From Corallococcus sicarius (GTDB lineage: Bacteria; Myxococcota; Myxococcia; Myxococcales; Myxococcaceae): a DNA stretch of 46,804 nucleotides. Positions 9,162-19,735 of this stretch are shown piece after piece. The stretch's first letter is position 1; every line of letters starts with the position of its first letter. The position numbers and the translations under genes are program-made. Where the stretch lies: positions 1-46,804 of the forward strand of contig NZ_RAWG01000036.1 in assembly GCF_003611735.1 (NCBI RefSeq). Direction: 5' to 3'. A model generated the notes under the pieces. That model made no database searches. It was not told the origin of the DNA and worked only from the letters and a program-made list of their open reading frames with translations.

Positions 9162-9707
9162 ATGGTGAACGTCTCCATCGCCCGCCGCTACGCCCGCGCC
9201 ATCCTCGACGTCGCAGCGGAAGGCAACCGCACCGACCTTGTCGCGGAGCAGCTCAACGCCTTCGCCGCCGTGGTCGAGCACAGCCCCGAACTGTCGGACG
9301 TGCTGCTCAACCCCGCCTACAGCCGCGCCCAGCGCAGCCTCGTGGTGGAGTCCGTGCTCCAGGCGCTGCCCACCCCCGCGGATCCGGCGCTCTCCAACGC
9401 GCTGCGCCTGCTGGTGGACCGCAACCGCCTGGGCTACCTGCCTGACATCGCCCGGCTCTACCGCGACATGGCGGATGCCCGCGCGGGCCGCGTCCGGGGT
9501 CAGGTCACCAGCGCCGTCCCGCTGTCGCCGGACGCCGTCACCCACCTCCAGCAGTCGCTCCAGCAGCTCACCCAGCGCAACGTCGTGCTGGAGACGCGCG
9601 TGGATCCGGCGGTGCTCGGCGGCGCGTCCGCCCAGGTCGGCGGCACCCTCTACGACGGCACCCTGCGCACCCAGCTGGAGCAGCTGCGCCGCGAACTGAA
9701 GAGCTGA
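9162..9707 (+). CDS. atpH: ATP synthase F1 subunit delta
   Basis: This 181-residue protein is the delta (OSCP-like) subunit, which links the F1 head to the peripheral stalk b subunits. The N-terminal helical domain begins with the typical [16 protein letters not shown] (residues 5-20), and the C-terminal beta domain shows the conserved ending in which [19 protein letters not shown] precedes LEQLRREL. Length is normal. ATG 9162 was chosen because the family start aligns there. Unusually, no atpF lies upstream and the next gene is a sensor-kinase-like gene, not atpA. This reflects a split ATP synthase gene set. Confidence 0.94.
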   Translation: MVNVSIARRYARAILDVAAEGNRTDLVAEQLNAFAAVVEHSPELSDVLLNPAYSRAQRSLVVESVLQALPTPADPALSNALRLLVDRNRLGYLPDIARLYRDMADARAGRVRGQVTSAVPLSPDAVTHLQQSLQQLTQRNVVLETRVDPAVLGGASAQVGGTLYDGTLRTQLEQLRRELKS

Positions 9708-9732
9708 AGCAGCCCGCCGCCCCCACGGCCGG

Positions 9733-9753
9733 GGCCAACTCCCCGGGTTGGCC
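9733..9753 (+). terminator. Weak hairpin after atpH
   Basis: GGCCAAC (9733-9739) pairs perfectly with GTTGGCC (9747-9753) around a seven-base loop, 25 bases after the atpH stop. No T-run follows, so this may be an attenuating or processing hairpin and not a terminator. Confidence 0.25.
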
Positions 9754-9794
9754 GCCATGCCCCGCAGTCCTAGTCAAACCTGTATTTCCTGCTG

Positions 9795-9814
9795 ACACGG
9801 GGAATGGGTATACT
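9795..9814 (+). promoter_or_regulatory. Possible promoter of the kinase-like gene
   Basis: TATACT (9809-9814), an unusually AT-rich hexamer for this genome, lies 46 bases before the ATG at 9860 and resembles a -10 box. No good -35 match sits 16-18 bases upstream, so support is limited to the -10 element and its position. Confidence 0.3.
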
Positions 9815-9859
9815 TCTCGTCAACGCGGACAAGCCCGCGTTTTCCGAGACGACCCGCCC

Positions 9860-11356
9860 ATGCCGCAGCCCGTGTTCCACCGGCTTCCCGGAGCCCTTCC
9901 GTCCGCAGGGGTTCCCGAGGAGGCATGGCCCTTCCTGGGAGCGCTGCTCAACGCGCCGGGTTGGGGGGTGGCGCTGGTGGACGCGGACGCGCGCCTGCTG
10001 TGGATGAACGACCTGCTGGCGTCGCTGTGCGGCCGGCCGTCGGGGCTCTGCGTGGGGCGGCTGCTGGTGGAAGCCTGGCCGGGCCTGGCCCCCGCGCTGT
10101 CCCCGCTGCTGGCCCGGGCGCGGGGCGGCGAGCGCGTGGCGGAGGAGGTGGTGTCGGGGCGCTTCGGCGAGGTGGGCACGCTGCGGCACCTGACGGTGAG
10201 CGCGCTGCCGGCGGCTCCGGCGGCGGGGGTGCTGCTGCTCTTGCGCGACACGTCCGCGCGCCTGCGTGAGGAGGCGGCGCTGCGCGCGAGCGAGGAGCAC
10301 ATGCGCAGCATCGTGGAGATCGCCTGTGACGGGTACTTCTTCCACGACAGCGGGCAGTTCCTGGACATCAGCCCGGGCCTCGCGCACCTGCTGGGGCACT
10401 ACGACACGGCGGAGTTGATCGGCCGCAACATCATCGAATGGGTGGCGCCGGAGTTCCGCGCCCCCGCCCGCGACGCCATGGAGCGCGGCGTGGAGGCCCC
10501 CTACGAGGTGGCCGTCCTGCACCGCGACGGCCGGCGCATCCCCGTGGAGGTGATGGCCCGCCCGGCCACCTTCCAGGGCCGCCCGGTGCGGCTGGCGGCG
10601 GTGTGGGACGTGAGCATCCGCAAGGCCAACGAGGAGCGCCTGTCCCGGATGGAGCACTTCCGCGAGCAGTTCCTGGGCGTGGTGGGAAACGACCTCCAGG
10701 CCCCGCTCCAGACGCTCCAGCGGGACGTGCTCGCGCTCCAGCACGCTCCGTCACTGCCGGAGCCCCTGACCGAGCAGGTGGGACGGGTAGGCCAGGGCGT
10801 CCGGCGCGTGGAGCGGATGATCCACCAGCTCCTGGACTTCACCCGCGCCCGGCTGTCCGGCGGCCTGCCGTTGCAGGCGTCGTCCGTCCACCTGGGCCAC
10901 GTGGTGGAGCAGGTGGTGGCGGACCGGCGGCAGGCCCACCCGGAACGGGACCTGCGGCTGACCTCCCTGGGGGACCTGAGGGGCACCTGGGACGGCGGAC
11001 GGCTCACCCAACTGGTGGACGCGCTCCTGGGCAACGCGCTGCAATACGGCCCGGCCACGGCCACGGTGGCGCTCCAGCTCCAGGGCCACGGGGACGGCGT
11101 CACCCTCCAGGTGCATGACCAGGGGCGCCGGGTGCCGCCGGAGAACCACGCCACCCTCTTCGAGCCCTTCCGGCGGCGCGCCTCCTCCGACAAGGACGGC
11201 CTGGGGCTGTCGCTCTATCTCGCCCGGCAGATTGCCCTGGCCCACGGCGGGCGCATCTCCGTGGAGTCCGGGGGGACCGAAGGAACCCGATTCATCGTGT
11301 GGCTGCCCCGGTCGGGCGGCGGGGCCCTGCCGGCCGGCTCCTTACCCCCTCGATAA
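9860..11356 (+). CDS. PAS sensor histidine-kinase-like protein lacking the phospho-acceptor His
   Basis: This 498-residue protein is built like a cytoplasmic sensor kinase. A first PAS-like domain (about 25-130) is followed by a second PAS (about 145-260), a dimerisation helix pair (about 265-340) and a HATPase domain (about 375-490). In the dimerisation helix the usual S/T-H-E/D-L-R-x-P-L box reads GNDLQAPL: Asn277 (AAC at 10688) occupies the phospho-acceptor His position. The ATPase N-box Asn (LLGNALQYG) and G2 box (GLGLSLYLARQ) are kept, but the G1 box is DQGRRV, missing the second Gly of DxGxG. It should not autophosphorylate in the standard way and may be a pseudokinase or sensory scaffold. 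It sits between atpH and atpA with its own possible promoter. No transmembrane segment is seen. Confidence 0.85.
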   Translation: MPQPVFHRLPGALPSAGVPEEAWPFLGALLNAPGWGVALVDADARLLWMNDLLASLCGRPSGLCVGRLLVEAWPGLAPALSPLLARARGGERVAEEVVSGRFGEVGTLRHLTVSALPAAPAAGVLLLLRDTSARLREEAALRASEEHMRSIVEIACDGYFFHDSGQFLDISPGLAHLLGHYDTAELIGRNIIEWVAPEFRAPARDAMERGVEAPYEVAVLHRDGRRIPVEVMARPATFQGRPVRLAAVWDVSIRKANEERLSRMEHFREQFLGVVGNDLQAPLQTLQRDVLALQHAPSLPEPLTEQVGRVGQGVRRVERMIHQLLDFTRARLSGGLPLQASSVHLGHVVEQVVADRRQAHPERDLRLTSLGDLRGTWDGGRLTQLVDALLGNALQYGPATATVALQLQGHGDGVTLQVHDQGRRVPPENHATLFEPFRRRASSDKDGLGLSLYLARQIALAHGGRISVESGGTEGTRFIVWLPRSGGGALPAGSLPPR

Positions 11357-11511
11357 CGAAGCGCTGGGGAGGGGACGGGGACGGCAATACGGCGGGGTGC
11401 GTGCGCGTTGCGGTGTGGCCTGGGGGCATGATAGGGGGCCACCCGGCAATCAAGATTCGTGGCGGCCCTCCCCGTTTCCGGCCGCCCCCTCCGCAAGGAC
11501 GCTAGACGCTC

Positions 11512-13059
<1,548 letters not shown>

Positions 13060-13100
13060 CCTCAAGCGTTTCGCGCCCCACGCGCGGTGCAGTGCGAACA

Positions 13101-13135
13101 GCCCCGCCCTCCCTTCACCGGGAGGCGGGGCTTTT
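13101..13135 (+). terminator. Rho-independent terminator after atpA
   Basis: Arm GCCCCGCCCTCCC (13101-13113) pairs with GGGAGGCGGGGC (13120-13131) with a single bulged C. A six-base loop joins the arms and TTTT follows. It lies about 40 bases after the atpA stop and also before the end of the convergent HAD gene. Confidence 0.8.
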
Positions 13136-13164
13136 CGTTGGGCCCTGAGGTCCTTCAGCGCAGC

Positions 13165-14013
13165 TCAGCGCAACCGGGGCAGGATGGCGCGCAGGCTGGG
13201 GTCCACGCCGCCTCGCGCGCCCAGGCGCTCCACCGCCGCGCGCTCGTAGGGCAGCACGTTGGCGCGCTCCACCAGCTGCACGTGCGCGCCCAGCGCGGCG
13301 GGCATCGCCAGGTCCAGCTCGTAGATGTCGCCCGCGACGAGCGTGGACTCCGGGCCCGTGTGCGTGGCGTCCCAGATGCGCTGGAGCGCCGCGAAGTAGC
13401 GCCCGCGCCGCAGGTACACCGGCCGCCCCAGCACGCCGTCCAGGTGGAGCGCGTCGGGCAGCGCGTCGAAGCGCGCGTCCTTCGGCACCGCGTCCTCCAG
13501 CTGGAACTTGCGCGCGTCGCCGTACACCTTCAGCCGCTCGCGGCCGCTCGGCGCCAGCCGGTCCAGCTTCGCCTCCACCAGCTCCGTGTGCGCGTTGGTC
13601 ACCACCGCCACCGGCAGGCCCGTGGCGAGCAGCGCCTCCAGCACCTCCTTCGCCTCCGCCTTGAAGGCCGTGGCCGAGTGCCGGTACGCGTCCCGGTAGA
13701 GCGTCTGCACCGTGTCCGTGCGCGCCGCCTCGTCGTGGCTCCGGCCGAAGCGCCGCAGCAGCCGGTGCGCGGTGCACGTGGCCGTCAGGTACGGGTCCGC
13801 CGTGGCCGGCGCCACGATGCGCCCCGCCACCTCCCAGCCGTACTGGTCCACGCCCTCATGCAGCGCGGACACCTCCTCGTCCCACGCCGCCGTCGCGTCC
13901 TGTCCCAGCACCCGGTACAGCGCCTGCTGGAAGTGCGTCAGGAAGGGTGCGCCCTCCGCCAGCACGTCCGTGAAGGTCCCATCGAAATCCAGCACCACGC
14001 ACGCGATCGCCAT
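13165..14013 (-). CDS. HAD-superfamily hydrolase
   Basis: This 282-residue protein has the haloacid-dehalogenase motifs in order. Motif I is LDFDGTFTD with nucleophile Asp9 and Asp11, motif II is the Thr in VVTNAH, a motif III Lys may lie in VPKDARF, and motif IV is GDIYELDL. A helical cap domain lies between motifs I and II (about residues 20-125). It is likely a cytoplasmic phosphatase for a small phosphorylated metabolite, but the substrate is not readable. ATG 14013 starts directly at the motif I strand. It is convergent with atpA and divergent from the following sensor kinase, with 168 bases between starts. Confidence 0.85.
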   Translation of the reverse strand: MAIACVVLDFDGTFTDVLAEGAPFLTHFQQALYRVLGQDATAAWDEEVSALHEGVDQYGWEVAGRIVAPATADPYLTATCTAHRLLRRFGRSHDEAARTDTVQTLYRDAYRHSATAFKAEAKEVLEALLATGLPVAVVTNAHTELVEAKLDRLAPSGRERLKVYGDARKFQLEDAVPKDARFDALPDALHLDGVLGRPVYLRRGRYFAALQRIWDATHTGPESTLVAGDIYELDLAMPAALGAHVQLVERANVLPYERAAVERLGARGGVDPSLRAILPRLR

Positions 14014-14181
14014 TCCGCCGAATGACGCCCCGTCGGCCGCTCCGAATCAAGCCCCTTCCCCTGCTCCCGGACGCAGGAGCGTGGCAACTCCCGGAAACCC
14101 GGCTCGTACCCGGGTCGGGTGGTCCAGGCCCCCTGCCACCCCCACCCTACATCCTCCCGCGGGGAAGGGGGCTCCGCGCCC

Positions 14182-16779
14182 ATGTCCGAGTCGACCGGCA
14201 CCTTTCTGGGGGAGACCACACCCGTGCAGCACGAGTGGCTGCGCACGGTGCTCCACCTGCTGCCCGTGGCGGTCATCATCGTGGACACGGGCGGTCGCCT
14301 GCTCGCCGCCAACGCCGCCGCGGAGGCGCTGTGGGGGCCCCAGGCGCTGGAGGAGATGGGCCTGGAGCGCTACCACCTCTTCGAGGCCTACTGGCCCCAC
14401 AGCGGCCGGCGGCTGCGCGGCGAGGAGTGGGCCACCGCGCGCACGCTGCGCACCGGCCAGACCATCACCAACGAGGAGGTGGACATCGTCGGGCGCGACA
14501 GCGCACGGCGGACCATCCTCAACTCGTCCGCGCCCCTCTACACGTCGGACGACCACCTGCTGGGCGCGGTGAACGTCAGCGTGGACATCACCGAGCGCAA
14601 GGCCACCGAGCGCGCGGAGTCCTTCGTCAGCGAGGCGAGCCGGCTGCTGGCCGAGTCCCTGGACTGGGAGACGACGCTCAAGGCCGTGGCGCGGCTGGCC
14701 ACGCGCGAATGGGCCGACTACTGCATGGTGGACATGCTGGACACCGACGGCGGCCTGCACCGGCTGGCCGTCACCGCGAGGAACCCGGAGAAGCAGGCGC
14801 TGCTCGACCGGACGATGCCCTTCCCACCGCAGCATGGCGCGGACACGCCGCTCGCCCACGTGTTCGCGCAGGGCAAGCCCGTGCTGGTGGCCGACATCTC
14901 CGGGCCGTGGCTGGACCGGGTGGCGCGCACGCCCGAGCACCGCCTCCTGCTGGAAGAGCTGGCGCCGCGCTCGTCCATGCTGCTGCCCCTCGCGGTGGGC
15001 ACGCGCCGCTTCGGCATCATCAACCTGGTCTCCGCGTCGCCCGCGCGCCGCTACACCCGGCGCGACCTGGCGTACGCCACGGAGTTCGCGCGACGGGCCG
15101 CCCTGGCGGTGGAGAGCGCCCGGCTGTACCGCGAGGCGCGCCAGGCCCTGCACGAGCGCGACACGTCGCTCGCGCTGCTGGAGGCGTTCTTCGCCGCCTC
15201 GCCGGTGGGCATGGGCTTCGTGGACCGGAACCTGCGCTACGTGCGGCTCAACAAGGTCGTCGCGGAAAACAACGGCATCCCGCTGGAGGCACACCTGGGC
15301 CGCACGCCGCGCGAGCTGATGGGAGAGGCGGGCGCGCCCATCGAGGACCTGCTGCGCCGGGTGCTGGAGACGGAGGAGCCCGTGATGGAGGACCCGGTGG
15401 AGTACACCCGGGGCCCGGAGCCCCGCGTCTTCCTGGCCACGTACTTCCCCGTGCGCACCGGCACGGAGCTGCTGGGCGTGGGCGGCGCGGTGCGCGAAGT
15501 GACTGAACAGCGCCGCATGGCGGACCACCTGCGCTTCCTGGCGGACGCGACCACGCGGCTGGCCACGTCGCTCGACTGGCGCACCACGGTGCGCAACATG
15601 GCGGAGCTGGTGGTGGAGCAGCTCGCGGACTACTGCCTGGTGGACATGCTGTCCGAGGACAGCGGCCAGCTGGAGCGCGTGGAGTACCAGAGCCAGGACG
15701 CCGTCCTCCAGGCGCTGCTGGAGAAGGCGATGCCGTTCGCGCCGCCGCACGGCACGCACACGCTGCTGCGCCGGGTGCTGGAGACGGGTCGGTCGGAGCT
15801 GGTGGCGGAGGTGGACAGCGCCGCGATGGACAGCTTCATCCTCAACGAAGAACACCGGCACATCCTGGAGCAGCTGAACCCGCGCTCGGTGATGGTCGTC
15901 CCGCTGGTGGCGCGCGGCCGCACGCTGGGGCTCATCAGCGCCGCGTCGTGCTCGCCCACGCGGCGCTTCAACGCGCGCGACCTGTCCGCGCTGGAGGACC
16001 TGGCCTGGCGCGCCGCGCTCGCGGTGGACAACGCCCGGCTGTACCGGAAGGCGGAGCAGGCCGTCGCCGCGCGCGACGAGTTCGTGGCGGTGGCGACGCA
16101 CGAGCTGCGCACGCCCCTGTCCGCGCTGCACCTGCAGCTGTCGTCCCTGCAGCGCACGCTGGACAAGCAGCCGTCGGTGGAGGCGGAGCGGCTGGGCCAG
16201 GGGCTCGCGGGAGCGCTCCGGCAGGCGGACCGGCTGACGCGGCTGGTGGCGCACCTGTTCGACGTGGCGCGGCTGGGCACCGGGCAGATGGCGCTGGAGC
16301 TGGGCGCGGTGGAGCTGTCCGCGCTGGTGCACGCCCTGGTCGCGCGGATGGAGGAGGCGCTGGCCACCGCGGGCTGCGTGGCGGTGGTGCACGCGGACGC
16401 GCCGGTGGTGGCGATGGCGGACCGGCCGCGCGTGGAGCAGGTGCTGATGAACCTGCTCACCAACGCGATGAAGTACGCGCCGGGCCTGCCGGTGGAGCTG
16501 TACGTGGAGCGCGACGGGGACCAGGCCATCGTCGCCGTGCGGGACTGGGGCCCCGGCATCCCCCCGGAAGCGCGCGAGCGCATCTTCGAGCGCTTCACCC
16601 GGGCCACCGGGCAGCACGCGCGCGCGAGCCTGGGCCTGGGCCTCTACATCTCCCGGCAGCTCGCCCGCGCGCACGGCGGGGACCTGTACGTGGAGCCGCC
16701 GCCGGAGGGAGGCCCCGGCTCGCGCTTCGTGCTGCACCTGCCCCGGTGGAAGAAACCGTCCGGGCCACCCACACACTGA
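14182..16779 (+). CDS. Soluble PAS/GAF/PAS/GAF sensor histidine kinase
   Basis: This 865-residue kinase has tandem duplicated sensory units: PAS1 (about 20-140), GAF1 (about 145-320), PAS2 (about 330-450) and GAF2 (about 455-620). The two GAF domains resemble each other closely, for example LDWETTLKAVARLATREWADYC and LDWRTTVRNMAELVVEQLADYC, showing an internal duplication. The dimerisation box ATHELRTPL carries His640, and the ATPase domain shows the N-box NLLTNAMKYAPG, DWGPGIPPE and LGLGLYISRQ, so kinase activity is expected. No membrane segment is present. Start ATG 14182 follows GGGGAAGGGGG; upstream in-frame codons from 14119 are unlike the family. No response regulator is adjacent, as is common for orphan myxobacterial kinases. 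Confidence 0.92.
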   Translation: MSESTGTFLGETTPVQHEWLRTVLHLLPVAVIIVDTGGRLLAANAAAEALWGPQALEEMGLERYHLFEAYWPHSGRRLRGEEWATARTLRTGQTITNEEVDIVGRDSARRTILNSSAPLYTSDDHLLGAVNVSVDITERKATERAESFVSEASRLLAESLDWETTLKAVARLATREWADYCMVDMLDTDGGLHRLAVTARNPEKQALLDRTMPFPPQHGADTPLAHVFAQGKPVLVADISGPWLDRVARTPEHRLLLEELAPRSSMLLPLAVGTRRFGIINLVSASPARRYTRRDLAYATEFARRAALAVESARLYREARQALHERDTSLALLEAFFAASPVGMGFVDRNLRYVRLNKVVAENNGIPLEAHLGRTPRELMGEAGAPIEDLLRRVLETEEPVMEDPVEYTRGPEPRVFLATYFPVRTGTELLGVGGAVREVTEQRRMADHLRFLADATTRLATSLDWRTTVRNMAELVVEQLADYCLVDMLSEDSGQLERVEYQSQDAVLQALLEKAMPFAPPHGTHTLLRRVLETGRSELVAEVDSAAMDSFILNEEHRHILEQLNPRSVMVVPLVARGRTLGLISAASCSPTRRFNARDLSALEDLAWRAALAVDNARLYRKAEQAVAARDEFVAVATHELRTPLSALHLQLSSLQRTLDKQPSVEAERLGQGLAGALRQADRLTRLVAHLFDVARLGTGQMALELGAVELSALVHALVARMEEALATAGCVAVVHADAPVVAMADRPRVEQVLMNLLTNAMKYAPGLPVELYVERDGDQAIVAVRDWGPGIPPEARERIFERFTRATGQHARASLGLGLYISRQLARAHGGDLYVEPPPEGGPGSRFVLHLPRWKKPSGPPTH

Positions 16780-16869
16780 GCGCGGCGGGGCGAAGGCGGG
16801 CAGGCGCGGGGGTGTCGCACGGCGCCCACCTTGCCGCCCACCCCGGGGGCGCCGCTACGCTCCCGGGCC

Positions 16870-17736
16870 ATGGACGACGTCCGGACCGAAGCAGCGCGTG
16901 GACGCTGGCGGTGGCTGCCCTGGGGGCTGCTGGCCGTCGGGGTGGCGGTGGCCTCCGGAGGCGCGTGGCTGGGCTCGCGCTCGCTGCAGGCGCTGGAGGC
17001 CCGGAGCGCGCAACTGGAGCACGAGGCCACCGAGTCCGAGGCCCACGTCGCGCAATTGCAGACGCTGCGGCAGGCCATGGAGCGCCGGCTGCGCACGCTG
17101 GAGCGCCAGCAGCAGCACGCGGAGTGGGGCAGCGCCGCGGCGCAGCTCCAGGCCCGGAGCGTGGAGGAGCAGCACACGCGGCGCGAGGCGGCGCTCGCGA
17201 CCCTGGGCGCCGCGCTGAAGGACGCGCTCGCCGCCGGGGACGTGTCCCTGGACCTGGAGGACGACGCCCTGCGCATGGAGCTGTCCGAGCGGCTCCTCTT
17301 CGCCCCCGCGAGCACGGCGCTCACGCCCGAAGGGGCCTTGCTGCTGAAGCAGTCCGCGGGCGTGCTCCAGGGCGCCCTCGCCGACCACCGCGTGGCGGTG
17401 GAGGGCCACACCGACGAGGTGCTCCCGCCCGCGCCCGGCGCGCCCGCGTCCACCGCGTGGGAGCTGTCCGCCGCGCGCGCCGTGGCGGTGGTGCGCCACC
17501 TGGGTGAGCGCGAGCACGTGGCCCCGGAGCGCCTGAGCGCCACGGGTCACGCCGCGTACCGTCCGCTCGTCCCGGATGACAGCCCGCCCCACCGCGCGCG
17601 CAACCGGCGCGTCACGCTGCGGCTGTCCCCCACGCCGGTGACGCCGGAGAGCGTGGCCGTGGCGCGCACCGAACCGCCGCCGCGCCCCGTGAAGCGCACC
17701 GCGAAGGCCAAGGCGAAGAAGGTCGCCCGCCGCTGA
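16870..17736 (+). CDS. OmpA/MotB-like peptidoglycan-binding protein
   Basis: This 288-residue protein has a short cytoplasmic N-terminus rich in Arg, one membrane anchor (WLPWGLLAVGVAVASGGAWLG, about residues 15-35) and a Gln/Arg/Glu-rich coiled coil (about 38-115). The C-terminal OmpA-like domain (about 130-260) keeps the peptidoglycan-contact motifs VEGHTDE and the SAARAVAVVRHL helix, then RNRRVTLRL. The tail is Lys/Arg-rich (AKAKAKKVARR). The layout is that of inner-membrane-anchored, wall-binding proteins. MotB itself would need a conserved Asp in the membrane segment, which is not seen, so a stator role is unlikely. Start ATG 16870 is preceded by CCCGGGCC, without a clear ribosome binding site. 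Confidence 0.78.
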   Translation: MDDVRTEAARGRWRWLPWGLLAVGVAVASGGAWLGSRSLQALEARSAQLEHEATESEAHVAQLQTLRQAMERRLRTLERQQQHAEWGSAAAQLQARSVEEQHTRREAALATLGAALKDALAAGDVSLDLEDDALRMELSERLLFAPASTALTPEGALLLKQSAGVLQGALADHRVAVEGHTDEVLPPAPGAPASTAWELSAARAVAVVRHLGEREHVAPERLSATGHAAYRPLVPDDSPPHRARNRRVTLRLSPTPVTPESVAVARTEPPPRPVKRTAKAKAKKVARR

Positions 17737-17819
17737 AAGCGCGCGGATTTGAATAGAACCACCCGGCGCCACGTCGGGGGGACAGACGGGTTTCGTCCTT
17801 CCCCCGCCCTGGAGCCCCC

Positions 17820-18686
17820 GTGTCGTCCTTCCGCCCCGCGCTGTGCGCTGGACTCGTCACCGGTCTGCTGCTGGTCGCCCCCGCCGCCGAGGCGCGCTTC
17901 GGCAAGAAGACGGCGGACACCTCCGACAGCAAGGGCGACGCGAAGGTCCACAAGGCCACGCCCATCCAGCCGAGCACCCCGCACGAGGCGTCGGCGATCT
18001 CCGACGACGACGACGCGGACGACGACTGCTGCGATTCGCCGGCCCCCTCCTACTCGGCGCACCTCTACGACGACGCGCCCGGCGCCTCCTCCAGCACCTT
18101 GAGCCTCACCGAGGAGCAGGAGCTGGCGGCCATGGCGGTCCGGAACGTGCCCCCGCGTCCCCCCTCCCCGCCCATCGACGTGCGCATGGGCCTCAACGTC
18201 GGCGCCCTGGGCGGGGGCAGCTCGGGGGACGTGTTCCTCGGCATCGAGGGGACCGCGCTGGGCGTCAACTTCCAGGGCACGAAGCTGACCCTGCCCACCG
18301 ACGACGGCACCCCGGGCACGGACGTCATCCACCTCGTGGCGACGCACATCACCTGGGCCGCCATCTCCACGGAGCGGCTGCGGCTGCGCGCGGAAGCCGG
18401 CTTCGCCATGGCGAGCGCACCGGACGTCTTCCTCGCGGGGCCCAGCCTCGCCACGTCCCTGGAGGTCTGCGTGGTGGGCCCCCTGGACCTGGAGGTGCGC
18501 GTGCAGGGCACGCCCGCCCCCTACCGGCAGCTCGACGCGCAGGCCGGCGTGGCGCTGCACCTGGGCGCCCTGATGCTGCGCGCGGGCTGGCGCGGGCTCA
18601 TCCTGGACGACGCGGGCCTGGTGGACGGCGTCGCGCACGTGGACCGCTTCACCGGCCCCTACGGCGGCGCGGGCTTCGTCTTCTAG
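17820..18686 (+). CDS. Exported protein with RFGKK after the signal peptide (paralog A)
   Basis: This 288-residue protein of unknown function starts at GTG 17820. It has a signal peptide ending APAAEA before RFGKKTADTS, then a long acidic, Ser-rich linker (DDDDADDDCCD) of about 90 residues. The C-terminal half (about 115-288) alternates short strands such as VRMGLNVGALGGG, LGVNFQGTKLTLP, LRAGWRGLILDDAG and ends GAGFVF. The final Phe and strand pattern suggest an outer-membrane barrel or surface beta domain. The next gene is a clear paralog: both share RFGK after cleavage, a strand with QLDAQAG/QVDAQAG, LHLGAL and the C-terminal layout. The heptamer TTGAATA lies 71 bases before the start and recurs before the paralog. 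Confidence 0.75.
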   Translation: MSSFRPALCAGLVTGLLLVAPAAEARFGKKTADTSDSKGDAKVHKATPIQPSTPHEASAISDDDDADDDCCDSPAPSYSAHLYDDAPGASSSTLSLTEEQELAAMAVRNVPPRPPSPPIDVRMGLNVGALGGGSSGDVFLGIEGTALGVNFQGTKLTLPTDDGTPGTDVIHLVATHITWAAISTERLRLRAEAGFAMASAPDVFLAGPSLATSLEVCVVGPLDLEVRVQGTPAPYRQLDAQAGVALHLGALMLRAGWRGLILDDAGLVDGVAHVDRFTGPYGGAGFVF

Positions 18687-18891
18687 GGCGCGGCCAGGCT
18701 TCTGCCGGGGCCCTGGCCGGGCGCCCGGGGGCCGGCCGATGTCCTGGGGCGCACATGCCCCCTTCCGGACACCCTCCCCCACCCCGGGGCCTCTGGTGTC
18801 GCATGGGGTGCTGGGGGTTGAATATTCCGGGCGAGCAGGCGTCCAGATGCCGCGGCCCGGCCGGTGGGCCCGTGACGAGGAGGGGTTTGCC

Positions 18892-19731
18892 GTGGGCTTC
18901 AGGAAGACGCTGTGTGCCGCGCTCGCTGTCGGTGTCCTGCTGGGCGCGGGGCCCGCCGAGGCCCGCTTCGGCAAGCGCTCGAAGCCGAACGCCGCTGCCC
19001 CCAAGCCGTCCAAGGACGACAAGGACTCCCGGGACGACGACCGGTCCACCCACCGGGCCACGCCCATGGGCCGTCCCGCCGACGCCCCGGTCCGCTCCAG
19101 CGTGCGCGCCTCCGGGATGTCCTGGCTGGGCGTCCTCTTCGTGGGCGGCCCCGCCAGCTACCACCGCCGCGCCCGCGTGGGGCGCCCTGGCGTTCGCGCC
19201 GCCGCGCCCCCGCCCCTGGTGCACCTGAACCTGCAGGGCGACAGCTTCGGCGAGACGGGCGGCGCGCTGGGCCTCTACATGGCCCTGGACGGCCAGCGGT
19301 GGGGCATGGACGCGCGCGTCACCGGCATCGCACTGACGGCGGACGACGGCTCGAACGACATCGACCGGCTGACGCTCCTGGACGCCCACCTGACCATCTC
19401 CCCGTGGTCCAACCCGCGCGGCCGCTTCCGGCTGGAGGCCGGCTTCGCCAGCGCGCACGCCCCGGACGTCATCTTCGTGGGCCCCAGCTTCGCCGCGTCG
19501 CTGGCGGCGTGCATCGGGCCGACGCCGCTGGACCTGGAGGCTCGCATCCAGGTGGTGCCCTTCCCGCACCGCCAGGTGGACGCGCAGGCGGGCCTGGCGC
19601 TGCACCTGGGCGCGCTCAACCTGCGTGGCGGCTGGCGCACCCTGTACCTCAATGACGCCGGCCACCTGGACGGCGTCGTGCACGAGGACGCCTTCTCCGG
19701 CCCCTACCTGGGCCTGGGGCTCTCGTTCTGA
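18892..19731 (+). CDS. Exported protein with RFGKR after the signal peptide (paralog B)
   Basis: This 279-residue protein is a tandem paralog of the preceding gene. GTG 18892 was chosen because GAGGAGGGG lies seven bases upstream and the next residues form a clean signal peptide ending GPAEA before RFGKRSKPN. A basic/acidic linker (DDKDSRDDDRSTHR) follows, then a beta-rich domain with VHLNLQGDSFG, RVTGIALTADD, RLEAGFASAHAPDVIFVGPS and the ending LGLGLSF. The PDV-F-GPS and QVDAQAGLALHLGAL stretches match paralog A almost word for word. Function is unknown; an outer-membrane or surface location is inferred from the signal peptide and final Phe. Confidence 0.75.
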   Translation: MGFRKTLCAALAVGVLLGAGPAEARFGKRSKPNAAAPKPSKDDKDSRDDDRSTHRATPMGRPADAPVRSSVRASGMSWLGVLFVGGPASYHRRARVGRPGVRAAAPPPLVHLNLQGDSFGETGGALGLYMALDGQRWGMDARVTGIALTADDGSNDIDRLTLLDAHLTISPWSNPRGRFRLEAGFASAHAPDVIFVGPSFAASLAACIGPTPLDLEARIQVVPFPHRQVDAQAGLALHLGALNLRGGWRTLYLNDAGHLDGVVHEDAFSGPYLGLGLSF

Positions 19732-19735
19732 GGGG

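Noticed and set aside
8973..9758. Upstream extension of the Hsp70-like frame through atpH
   Set aside because: The Hsp70 fold begins at ATG 8972; the extension lacks family similarity and would overlap atpH completely.
16870..17736. MotB-type flagellar stator gene
   Set aside because: The membrane segment lacks the proton-binding Asp and no motA neighbour exists; a general OmpA-like wall-binding protein fits better.
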